Of a stretch of 64,000 nucleotides of DNA, positions 57,476-64,000 are shown in pieces. The notes under the pieces were generated by a model, which ran no database searches, had not been told where the DNA came from, and was given only the letters and a program-made list of their open reading frames with translations. This DNA comes from an uncultured Clostridia bacterium. GTDB lineage: Bacteria > Bacillota > Clostridia > Oscillospirales > Oscillospiraceae. The translations under genes were made by a program, and so were the position numbers. The DNA lies in assembly GCA_947165085.1 (NCBI GenBank), contig CAMUZA010000005.1, forward strand, positions 1 through 64,000, written 5' to 3'. The stretch's first letter is position 1. Every line of letters begins with the position of its first letter.

Positions 57476-58399
57476 ATGAAACAGGAATTCTACTATCCGT
57501 CGAAAGACGGGCTGACGCAGATCCACGCCATCGAATGGATCCCGGAGAACGAGGTGCGCGGCGTCCTGCAAATCGCGCACGGCATGGTCGAATTCATCGA
57601 CCGCTATGATCGATTTGCGTTCTTTATGGCGTCACAGGGATTCTATGTGGTCGGCAACGATCATCTCGGACACGGCAAGTCCGTGACGGACGAATCCCAG
57701 CTCGGCTATTTCGCAAAGCGGGACGGAAACGCTTGCGTGATCGGCGATATGCAGCAGTTGAGGGAGGACGCGCAGAAGAAATATCCGAACGTTCCGTATT
57801 TCCTTCTCGGGCACAGCATGGGCTCCTTTCTGACGCGGCAGTATATCGAAATGCACGGGGAAGGGCTCGCCGGCGCGATCGTGATGGGAACCGGGTATCA
57901 AAGCGCCGCGACGCTGAATGCGGCGATCGCTATGAGCACGGTGCTCAAATGCCTGAGAGGCGGACATCACCGCAGCAGCATGATGAACAACATGGCGCTC
58001 GGCTCCTATAACAAGGCGTTTGAGCCTGCCCGCACGAAGAACGACTGGCTGTGCAAGGACGAAGCGATCGTCGATGCATACGAGGCAAACCCGCTTAATC
58101 AGTTTATCTTTACGGTCAACGGCTACAACAATCTCTTCCGCGGTCTGCGCTTTGCGGAAAAGCAGAAAAACCTCAACAAGATCCCGAAGGATCTGCCGAT
58201 CCTGGTCGTATCCGGCGGGGACGATCCCGTCGGTGAATGCGGAAAAGGTCCGAAGATGGTTGCAGAGGCGTACAAAAAGACCGGCATTCAGAGCGTGACG
58301 CTGAAGCTCTATCCGGGGGATCGCCACGAAATACTGAACGAGCTCGATAAAGACACAGTATACCGGGACATCCTGCACTGGCTTGAGAGCAACATGTGA
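57476..58399 (+). CDS. Alpha/beta hydrolase, lysophospholipase/monoacylglycerol-lipase-like
   Basis: The 307-residue cytoplasmic protein has the Hydrolase_4/S33 pattern. VLQIAHGMVEFIDRYDRFA is the oxyanion HG region; the nucleophile is in LLGHSMGSFLTRQYI (GHSMG, about 107-111), the acid in VVSGGDDPVG, and the histidine in YPGDRHEILNEL. Such enzymes deacylate monoacylglycerols or lysophospholipids. The start at 57476 is fixed by GGAAGGAG and by homology; upstream in-frame codons overlap the promoter. Confidence 0.9.
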   Translation: MKQEFYYPSKDGLTQIHAIEWIPENEVRGVLQIAHGMVEFIDRYDRFAFFMASQGFYVVGNDHLGHGKSVTDESQLGYFAKRDGNACVIGDMQQLREDAQKKYPNVPYFLLGHSMGSFLTRQYIEMHGEGLAGAIVMGTGYQSAATLNAAIAMSTVLKCLRGGHHRSSMMNNMALGSYNKAFEPARTKNDWLCKDEAIVDAYEANPLNQFIFTVNGYNNLFRGLRFAEKQKNLNKIPKDLPILVVSGGDDPVGECGKGPKMVAEAYKKTGIQSVTLKLYPGDRHEILNELDKDTVYRDILHWLESNM

Positions 58400-58436
58400 A
58401 GACGGGCGACTCTTTTGAAGCCGTTTCGACGCATTG

Positions 58437-58473
58437 AAAAAGGGACGCCATCTTTCAAATGACGTCCCTTTTT
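58437..58473 (+). terminator. Terminator after the hydrolase
   Basis: AAAAAGGGACG and CGTCCCTTTTT form an 11-bp stem. The 84 nt after it contain a short open stretch (LEEYKRRMNEIRAGLNRFKN) without a convincing start, possibly a gene remnant. Confidence 0.88.
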
Positions 58474-58582
58474 CCGCGCACGCGCGTAGACTTAGAAGAA
58501 TACAAGCGCAGAATGAACGAGATCCGCGCCGGTCTGAATCGCTTCAAAAACGGATAACCACCCCGTAAGGAGAGCCTGAATT

Positions 58583-58870
58583 ATGCGTTATATTCTTACC
58601 GGCTATCTCATACTGATCAATTTGATTGCGTTTTTCGCGATGTTATCCGACAAAAGGCGCGCAATCGACGGACGCTGGCGCATCTCGGAGGCAATGCTGT
58701 TTTTCCTCGCTGTTGTAGGCGGCAGCGTCGGCGCGATCCTCGGGATGTATTGTTTCCGCCATAAAACAAAGCGCTGGTATTTCGTTTGCGGCATGCCGGT
58801 GATCCTGCTTCTCCAGATCGCGCTTGCGGTATTCCTTCTGAAAGGACCGCTCAATAACAGCATCCCATAA
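58583..58870 (+). CDS. DUF1294 small membrane protein
   Basis: The 95-residue protein has three to four hydrophobic segments and the DUF1294 hallmarks AMLSDKRRAIDGRWRISEAM and VVGGSVGAILGMYCFRHKTK (about 18-60). The family's function is unknown; some members are fused to cold-shock domains, but this one stands alone. GTAAGGAGAG precedes the ATG. Confidence 0.88.
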   Translation: MRYILTGYLILINLIAFFAMLSDKRRAIDGRWRISEAMLFFLAVVGGSVGAILGMYCFRHKTKRWYFVCGMPVILLLQIALAVFLLKGPLNNSIP

Positions 58871-58896
58871 TATCGGGCACGAGGCATAATGGAAAT

Positions 58897-58932
58897 AAGC
58901 AGGGAACGTGGTGCTCACGTTCCCTGCTTTTT
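58897..58932. terminator. Bidirectional terminator
   Basis: AAGCAGGGAACGTG and CACGTTCCCTGCTT form a 14-bp stem with a 5-nt loop and T-run; it serves the DUF1294 gene and the convergent SDR gene. Confidence 0.92.
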
Positions 58933-58938
58933 ATGCGG

Positions 58939-59727
58939 TTAAGCGTAGAGCTTCCCAACCAGCCACACGAGGAGCCGATTGGGAAGAAGACGGGTGAGAA
59001 AAACAAAAACCTTGTATTTTCCGCCGAGGGTGCAGACGATCGGCACGCGCTTTTGCAGCGCTTTCTTCGCAACGAACGCGCCGGCTTTTTCCGCCGGAAT
59101 GCCCGCCTGCTCGTCATGCTCCATGACGGCGACGCTTCTGGAGATTCGTCCGCCGTAGGCGTCGTCGCCGGCGGGGTTCTTTTTTCGCGCGGCGGTAAAG
59201 CCCGTCGCGATATCGCCCGGCATAATGCAGCAGACCTCGATGCCGTAGGGTCTGACCTCGCTCTGCAGCGCCATGGAATAGGCGCGGATCGCCGCCTTGG
59301 AGGCGGAATAGTAGGTCTGGAAGGGAATGGCGATCGGTGCGGCGACGGAGCTCATGTTGATAATCCGGCCGCAGCCCTGCTTGTGCAGGATCGGCAGGAC
59401 GGCGCGATTCACGCGCACCATGCCGAAAAAGTTCACGTCGAACTGCCGCTCGGCTTCCTCGGTGTCCGTGTATTCGACCGCGCCGGAGATGCCGTAACCC
59501 GCGTTGTTAATCACCACGTCGATACGTCCCTCACGGTTCATGATCTCCTGCACGGCGCGCTCGACCTGCCTGTCGTCGGTCACGTCGGTCCGTATATGGA
59601 CCGCGCCGTCCGCGCAGGCGTCTGAGCGGCTGAGCTCATATACCCTGCAGCCTTTTGCTGCGAGAGCGTTCGCCGTGTGCAGTCCGATCCCGCTCGTGCC
59701 GCCGGTGAGCAGTATGACTTTTTCCAT
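58939..59727 (-). CDS. Short-chain dehydrogenase, 3-ketosphinganine-reductase-like
   Basis: The 262-residue SDR has LLTGGTSGIG (cofactor, about 6-15), INNAGYGISGAVE (about 78-90) and YYSASKAAIRAYSMAL (catalytic Tyr-Lys). A hydrophobic C-terminal end, FVFLTRLLPNRLLVWLVGKL, resembles the membrane-dipping tails of KDSR-like SDRs. It starts 4 nt after the stop of a serine-palmitoyltransferase-like enzyme, with GGGGAG overlapping that stop. The substrate is inferred from the neighbour only. Confidence 0.85.
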   Translation of the reverse strand: MEKVILLTGGTSGIGLHTANALAAKGCRVYELSRSDACADGAVHIRTDVTDDRQVERAVQEIMNREGRIDVVINNAGYGISGAVEYTDTEEAERQFDVNFFGMVRVNRAVLPILHKQGCGRIINMSSVAAPIAIPFQTYYSASKAAIRAYSMALQSEVRPYGIEVCCIMPGDIATGFTAARKKNPAGDDAYGGRISRSVAVMEHDEQAGIPAEKAGAFVAKKALQKRVPIVCTLGGKYKVFVFLTRLLPNRLLVWLVGKLYA

Positions 59728-59731
59728 GCCG

Positions 59732-60925
59732 TTACTCCCCGATGCGGTGCTTGCGGATCACATCCGCAATAATGCCGACGGCCTCTTCGATCAGCGCCTC
59801 CGTATGCGTCGCCATCAGGCTCGTGCGCAGGAGACACTCGCCCGGCGCGGTCGCGGGCGGCAGGGTGGAATTGACATAGACGCCGCAGTCGTAAAGCTCC
59901 TTGGCGACAACGAGCGTCGGGATCGGCTCATAAGTATAGATGGGAATGATGGGAATGCGCGCCCCGTTGGATTCGCGCATGCGGATGTCGGCGTCACGCA
60001 GCTTTCCGCGCATGAACACGGCTCGGTCCTGCAGCGTTTCCGGAAGCTCCGGATGACGTTCCAGGATCTTCAGCGCCGCCAGCGCGGCAGCGCAGCTTGC
60101 CGGCGTGATCGAAGCGGAGAAGATAAAGGGCCTCGAACAGTGCTTGACATAGTCGACGACCTCGCGGGACGCCGCCATGTACCCGCCGAGGGAGGCGAGA
60201 GACTTGGAGAACGTGCCCATATAGATATCCACCTGATCTTCCAGACCGTAGTAGCTTGCCGTACCGCGGCCGCCCTTGCCGATCACGCCGAGACCGTGCG
60301 CGTCGTCGACCATGACGCGCGCGCCGTACTGCTTCGCAAGTTTGCAGATTTCCGGAAGATTCGCGATGTCGCCGCCCATGGAGAAGACGCCGTCCGTGAC
60401 AATCAGCCGTCCCGCATTTTCCGGTACGGACGCGAGCTTTTTCTCCAGATCCTCCATGTCGTTATGGCGGAAGCGGAGCATCTTGCCGAACGAGAGACGG
60501 CAAGCGTCATACAGGCTCGCATGGTTTTCCCGATCCATAATGACGTAATCGCCGAGACCGGCGATCGCGCTGATGATGCCGAGATTGGACTGGTAGCCCG
60601 TGGAGAACGTCACTACGGCTTCTTTATGCAGGAATTCTGCAAGCTCTTCCTCAAGCTGCAGATGCAGCTCGAGCGTTCCGTTCAGAAAACGAGAGCCGGA
60701 ACAGCCGGAGCCGTATTTTTCAAAAGCGTGAATGCCTGCCTCGATTACCTCGGGGTGCGTCGTCAGCCCGAGGTAGTTGTTGGAGCCGAGCATGATGCGG
60801 CGCCTGCCCTCCATGATGACCTCGGTATCCTGCCGCGATTCGAGCGCGTGAAAGTAGGGATAGATCTGCTTCTCCCGCGCCTCGTCTGCCAGCGACGGCT
60901 TATAGCATTTGGCAAAAATATCCAT
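59732..60925 (-). CDS. Alpha-oxoamine synthase (serine palmitoyltransferase/KBL/AONS family)
   Basis: The 397-residue PLP enzyme contains GSNNYLGLTTHPEVIEAGIH, GSGCSGSRFLNGTLELHLQL and VDDAHGLGVIGKGGRG. Its PLP lysine is in MGTFSKSLASLGGY (about residue 240). The FSKS-LAS-LGG motif and the YPYFHALESRQDTEV start look closer to bacterial serine palmitoyltransferases than to KBL (2-amino-3-ketobutyrate ligase) or BioF. It would condense an amino acid with an acyl-CoA. The start at 60925 has GCAGGGAGA upstream. No biotin gene is nearby; the adjacent SDR fits sphingoid-base synthesis. Confidence 0.85.
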   Translation of the reverse strand: MDIFAKCYKPSLADEAREKQIYPYFHALESRQDTEVIMEGRRRIMLGSNNYLGLTTHPEVIEAGIHAFEKYGSGCSGSRFLNGTLELHLQLEEELAEFLHKEAVVTFSTGYQSNLGIISAIAGLGDYVIMDRENHASLYDACRLSFGKMLRFRHNDMEDLEKKLASVPENAGRLIVTDGVFSMGGDIANLPEICKLAKQYGARVMVDDAHGLGVIGKGGRGTASYYGLEDQVDIYMGTFSKSLASLGGYMAASREVVDYVKHCSRPFIFSASITPASCAAALAALKILERHPELPETLQDRAVFMRGKLRDADIRMRESNGARIPIIPIYTYEPIPTLVVAKELYDCGVYVNSTLPPATAPGECLLRTSLMATHTEALIEEAVGIIADVIRKHRIGE

Positions 60926-61030
60926 TATAATCTCCCTGCAGTTTTTTATTTGAATACAGTATGACTGCATAATAGCATATCAGACACCAAATAACAAGTT
61001 TTTCTTTTCTGCGAATGCGACGGAAAAGGG

Positions 61031-61059
61031 TTTGCCGCCGACGGGTTTTGTGATATAAT
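61031..61059 (+). promoter_or_regulatory. Promoter of the VanZ-DUF362 unit
   Basis: TTTGCC (61031-61036), 17 nt, TATAAT (61054-61059), about 29 nt before the VanZ ATG. Confidence 0.65.
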
Positions 61060-61087
61060 CATTTTGTAATTCGAAGGGGGGAGCGTT

Positions 61088-61669
61088 ATGATCAAGCTGG
61101 GCTTTCTTCCGACGGAAGCGGTATTCGCCGCGATATGGCTGCTGATCCGGCTTGCGGTGTGGCTGAAGCAGAAACGGATCGACTGGAAGCGCGAGGCAGT
61201 CTTGCTCCTGATGTACGTCAACCTTGCCGTCATTCTCCGCTTCACGTTTTTCCCCATGGCGCGTGTGGACGGAAAGGTGCAGCCGCTGCTTTTTGACGCA
61301 AGCAGAGTCTATCCGTTCCGGATCAATCCGATCCCGTACGTGCGCCTGTCTGATTACGGCTTTCGGCGCGATCTGCTGCGTAACGTCGTCGGGAACGTCT
61401 GTATGTTCATTCCGAGCGGCGTCATTCTGCCGATCGTCTATCGGAGACTCAACAGCTTCTGGAAAGCCGTCGGCGCGGGCGCGCTGATCTCGCTGTGCAT
61501 TGAGATCCTTCAGCTCCCGTTTTTTGAGCGCGCCTCCGATATCGACGATCTGATCCTGAACACGGCGGGCGTCGCCGTCGGTTACGGCGTCTACGCGCTG
61601 ATCCGAACGCTGCGGACACGGAAAAAAAGACGGAATGATTGCAAAACCGGGAAAGATGTGGCATATTAG
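61088..61669 (+). CDS. VanZ-family membrane protein
   Basis: The 193-residue protein has four to five hydrophobic segments with the VanZ pattern: YVNLAVILRFTFFPMARVDG, then NVVGNVCMFIPSGVILPIVY, LISLCIEILQLPFFERASDI and DDLILNTAGVAVGYGVY. VanZ-like proteins confer low-level teicoplanin resistance in Enterococcus, but most homologs have no known role. GGGGGGAG precedes the start. Confidence 0.88.
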   Translation: MIKLGFLPTEAVFAAIWLLIRLAVWLKQKRIDWKREAVLLLMYVNLAVILRFTFFPMARVDGKVQPLLFDASRVYPFRINPIPYVRLSDYGFRRDLLRNVVGNVCMFIPSGVILPIVYRRLNSFWKAVGAGALISLCIEILQLPFFERASDIDDLILNTAGVAVGYGVYALIRTLRTRKKRRNDCKTGKDVAY

Positions 61670-61702
61670 AAAGTGATAAAAACAGAATTGAGGTAAGAGC
61701 TT

Positions 61703-62812
61703 ATGGAAAAATCGAAAGTATATTTTACCAATATGCGGATCGTGGACGGAGAATGCCTGACCGATAAGCTGGTGCGGCTGTGCAGGACCGCGGGCATCGA
61801 GAAGATCGATTTCAAGGACAAATTCACCGCGATCAAGATGCACTTCGGCGAGGACGGCAATCTGGCGTTCCTGCGCGCCGATTACGCCCGCGCGGTCGCG
61901 GAGCTCGTGAAAACTCTGGGCGGCAGACCCTTCGTGACCGACGCGAACACCCTCTACGTCGGAAGCCGCAAGAACGCGCTGGATCATCTGGACGTGGCGT
62001 TCCGGCACGGCTTCAATCCGCTCTCTGTCGGCTGCCACACCATCATTGCCGACGGTCTCAAGGGCACGGACGATGTGGAAGTCCCCATTGACGGCGAGTA
62101 CGTCAAGTCTGCAAAGATCGGCAGAGCGATCATGGACGCGGATATCGTGATCTCCCTGACCCACTTCAAGGGGCATGAGGGAACGGGCTTCGGCGGCGCG
62201 CTGAAGAATATCGGCATGGGCAGCGGCAGCTTTGAAGGCAAAAAAGAAATGCACTCCGGCGAGAAGCCGAAGGTGCAGGAGGAGATCTGCGTCGGCTGCG
62301 GCGTTTGCGCGGATAACTGCGCGCACGGCGGCGTCGCCGTCGAGGACGGTCGCGCGGTCATCGACCACGCGCGCTGCGTCGGCTGCGGCCGCTGCGTGGG
62401 TGTTTGTCCGACCGGCGCGATGATCCCCGCGGAGATCGACGCGCTTTCTCTGCTTTCCCGCAAGGTCGCAGAGTACGCCTATGCCGTCTGCAAGGACCGC
62501 CCGTGCTTCCATATCACGCTTCTGATCGACGTGTCGCCGTTCTGCGACTGCTATGGCAGCAACGACGCGCCCGTCATCCCCGACGTGGGCATGTTCGCGT
62601 CTTTCGATCCCGTCGCGCTCGACAAGGCGTGCGCGGACGCCGCAAACAAACAGCACGTGATCGCGGATTCCCTGCTGGGAGATCTGCACCCCGCCGACGG
62701 CGCAGATCATTTCCACACGATGCACCCGGACACCGACTGGGAGGCGGGTATCGAGCAGGCGGAGAAGCTGGGGCTCGGCACCGCGGACTATGAGCTCATC
62801 ACGATGATCTGA
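61703..62812 (+). CDS. DUF362 protein with two [4Fe-4S] clusters
   Basis: The 369-residue protein has the DUF362 domain (about 1-190; MEKSKVYFTNMRIVDGECLT and VISLTHFKGHEGTGFGGALK). Two ferredoxin-type motifs follow: CVGCGVCADNCAHGG (about 195-210) and CVGCGRCVGVCPTGA (about 222-236). The C-terminal part continues the DUF362 fold with PVIPDVGMFASFDPVALDKA. It is an iron-sulfur oxidoreductase-like protein of anaerobes, reaction unknown. It follows VanZ by 33 nt. Confidence 0.9.
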   Translation: MEKSKVYFTNMRIVDGECLTDKLVRLCRTAGIEKIDFKDKFTAIKMHFGEDGNLAFLRADYARAVAELVKTLGGRPFVTDANTLYVGSRKNALDHLDVAFRHGFNPLSVGCHTIIADGLKGTDDVEVPIDGEYVKSAKIGRAIMDADIVISLTHFKGHEGTGFGGALKNIGMGSGSFEGKKEMHSGEKPKVQEEICVGCGVCADNCAHGGVAVEDGRAVIDHARCVGCGRCVGVCPTGAMIPAEIDALSLLSRKVAEYAYAVCKDRPCFHITLLIDVSPFCDCYGSNDAPVIPDVGMFASFDPVALDKACADAANKQHVIADSLLGDLHPADGADHFHTMHPDTDWEAGIEQAEKLGLGTADYELITMI

Positions 62813-62844
62813 CGGCGCGGCCGAAAACAGAACGGATAGTATAA

Positions 62845-62880
62845 AAAGCCGCACTGCGGAATGCTCCGCGGTGCGGCTTT
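62845..62880. terminator. Bidirectional terminator
   Basis: AAAGCCGCAC and GTGCGGCTTT pair over 10 bp around an inner TGCGGA/TCCGCG hairpin, between two convergent genes. Confidence 0.9.
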
Positions 62881-62887
62881 GTGTTCG

Positions 62888-64000
62888 CTATTTTGCGTAA
62901 TAATTGATCAGACAGCCGGAGAGGATGATGTCGCGCTCCTCGCGGGTCAGGCGTTCGAGCTTGAGGGGCAGCGGCGTTTTTTTGTCACCCTGCAGAAGAA
63001 TGCCCTCAATGCTGTCCGCGTCGCCCTCCAGCGCCTTGCGGATGCCCGCGAGATAGACGCGGTCGCCCGGCTGTATGTGATATGAGGCGATGCTCTCCAC
63101 GGTGAACGGGAGCATGCCCCAGTTGATGACGTTGCTGCGGTAGCGCTTGGTCGCAAAGTCCTCGCAGAAATTCGCCACGCCGCCGAGCACGCGCTGGCAG
63201 GACGCCGCCTGCTCGCGGGCGGAGCCGTCGCCGGGGCGGATCGCCATGACCGCGCTGCCCAGCCCCGTCGTTTCGGGGTCATAGCCGTCAAGCCCGGCGG
63301 GGTTTCCCGCGCGGCGGAGCTTTTCCTGCGCCAGAACCGCTTTGGCTCTGCCGACGTAGGCGGGATCCTTGCGGCTGAGGGCGAATTCGCTCAGCCTGAG
63401 CGGATTGCTGCGGTAGGACGAAGTCTCGCCGGAGGGGATCAGCTCGTCCGTGGTCGTGACGGGGTCGTAGATCGCGGAGGCGACGGTAATGAGCAGATTC
63501 TCGGGCAGAGCGATCTGCTCCGGCCAGTCGGCGATATTCGGACCGAAGATCAATGGCTCCTTCGGATCCGGCTTGCCGACGCCGTGATAGACGCGCGAAT
63601 ACGGTGCGGGATCGAAATGATAATCCACGAAGGACGGATCCTCCGTCAGTTCCGCAAGCTCGGTCGCCGGCGTGATCGCGCCGCCAAAGAGCGCGGAGGC
63701 GGCGATGGAACGAGAGTCCATCAGCGCGACGTAGGCGGTCTGCCCGTCGGCAGGCTTGGAGCCCTCGCGGTTGGGGAAGTTGCGGGTGGAGTGGCGGATG
63801 GAGAAGGCGCCGTTGGCAGGCACGTCGCCCGCGCCGAAGCACGGGCCGCAGAACGCACTGCGGATGGACGCGCCGGCGGCGATCAGCTTTTCCAATGCGC
63901 CGGTGCGCAGAAGCTCCATCAGAACCGGCTGGCTTGCGGGATAGCAGGAGAGCCAGAAGCGGTCGCTGCCGAGCGATTTTCCGCTCAGGATCTCCGCGGT
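62888..64000 (-). CDS. Aconitase-family hydratase, C-terminal part (cut by window edge)
   Basis: At least 370 residues of the C-terminal part are present; the 5' end lies beyond 64000. AFCGPCFGAGDVPANGAFSI includes cysteines as in the aconitase [4Fe-4S] site, and STRNFPNREGSKPADGQTAY has the R-NF-GR-like signature near the third ligand loop. The swivelling domain contains VINWGMLPFTVESIASYHIQ. It belongs to the hydratase branch of the aconitase/3-isopropylmalate dehydratase superfamily; the true substrate (aconitate, homoaconitate or another) is uncertain. Confidence 0.87.
   Translation of the reverse strand, partial: TAEILSGKSLGSDRFWLSCYPASQPVLMELLRTGALEKLIAAGASIRSAFCGPCFGAGDVPANGAFSIRHSTRNFPNREGSKPADGQTAYVALMDSRSIAASALFGGAITPATELAELTEDPSFVDYHFDPAPYSRVYHGVGKPDPKEPLIFGPNIADWPEQIALPENLLITVASAIYDPVTTTDELIPSGETSSYRSNPLRLSEFALSRKDPAYVGRAKAVLAQEKLRRAGNPAGLDGYDPETTGLGSAVMAIRPGDGSAREQAASCQRVLGGVANFCEDFATKRYRSNVINWGMLPFTVESIASYHIQPGDRVYLAGIRKALEGDADSIEGILLQGDKKTPLPLKLERLTREERDIILSGCLINYYAK

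Noticed and set aside
60980-62854. A 624-codon open frame on the minus strand opposite VanZ and DUF362
   Set aside because: It spans two real plus-strand genes and their intergenic gap, with no domain of its own. The opposite genes have clear iron-sulfur and VanZ motifs.

Overview
The window looks like a chromosome segment of a Gram-positive, moderately GC-rich gut-type Clostridia (Oscillospirales/Ruminococcaceae-like; inferred from family content, not proven). Pointers are Mini-RNase III, RqcH, the rpsO-pnp pair, SLH-domain and BspA-type LRR surface proteins, MsmK-type sugar ABC transport, a YedE/TusA/DUF3343 selenium cluster and several lipoproteins. There are three tRNAs (initiator Met, Thr, Tyr), no rRNA and no CRISPR array.

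Layout. 1-1000: an AT-rich zinc-ribbon gene and a tRNA-3'-end-like remnant, perhaps the edge of an island lying to the left. 1000-5040: an operon of a MATE transporter fused to an ATPase-like domain, a FGGY sugar kinase and a HAD hydrolase. 5300-10030: tRNA-fMet, a small P-loop protein, pgi and an SLH/LRR surface protein. 10568-24554: housekeeping genes in compact operons (ROK kinase-mrnC-rqcH; cysteine desulfurase-SDR; yedE-tusA-DUF3343; small-molecule exporter-dCMP deaminase-ogt; rpsO-pnp; asparaginase; a glycosyltransferase; DUF937). 24600-34250: carbohydrate use, with a GH13 lipoprotein, a GH53 galactanase lipoprotein and a complete maltose-type ABC transporter (binding protein, two permeases, ATPase). 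34250-40000: amidase, nth, ung, a TRIC/UPF0126 channel, murA and an RNA m5C methyltransferase.

40328-57126 is an integrative island in the 3' end of tRNA-Tyr. It has a tyrosine integrase beside attL, a MobV-type relaxase, two paralogous excisionase-type HTH genes, TnpV, a RelBE-type toxin-antitoxin pair, a nuclease-gene remnant, a giant LRR-lipase-RTX-Big2-SLH protein and AT-rich cargo. It ends in three copies of the tRNA-Tyr 3' end, the last two in 150-bp tandem repeats. 57476-64000 returns to chromosomal genes: a lysophospholipase-like hydrolase, an alpha-oxoamine synthase/SDR pair resembling the first two enzymes of sphingoid-base synthesis, VanZ, DUF362 and an aconitase-family hydratase cut by the window edge.

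The most interesting signal is RNA, not protein. The two LRR/SLH genes, one chromosomal (minus strand, leader 10070-10230) and one on the island (plus strand, leader 47424-47586), share about 160 nt of structured 5' leader. Both have a long closing stem with compensatory changes, a second nested stem, a conserved ACGCAYGCTCATTT loop segment that can form a pseudoknot with a downstream TGCGTTTT, and mutually exclusive antiterminator and terminator hairpins. In both, a TTGCAW-17-TAAAMT promoter would start transcription at the first base of the closing stem. This is the architecture of a riboswitch or protein-binding attenuator, and I cannot match it to a known class.
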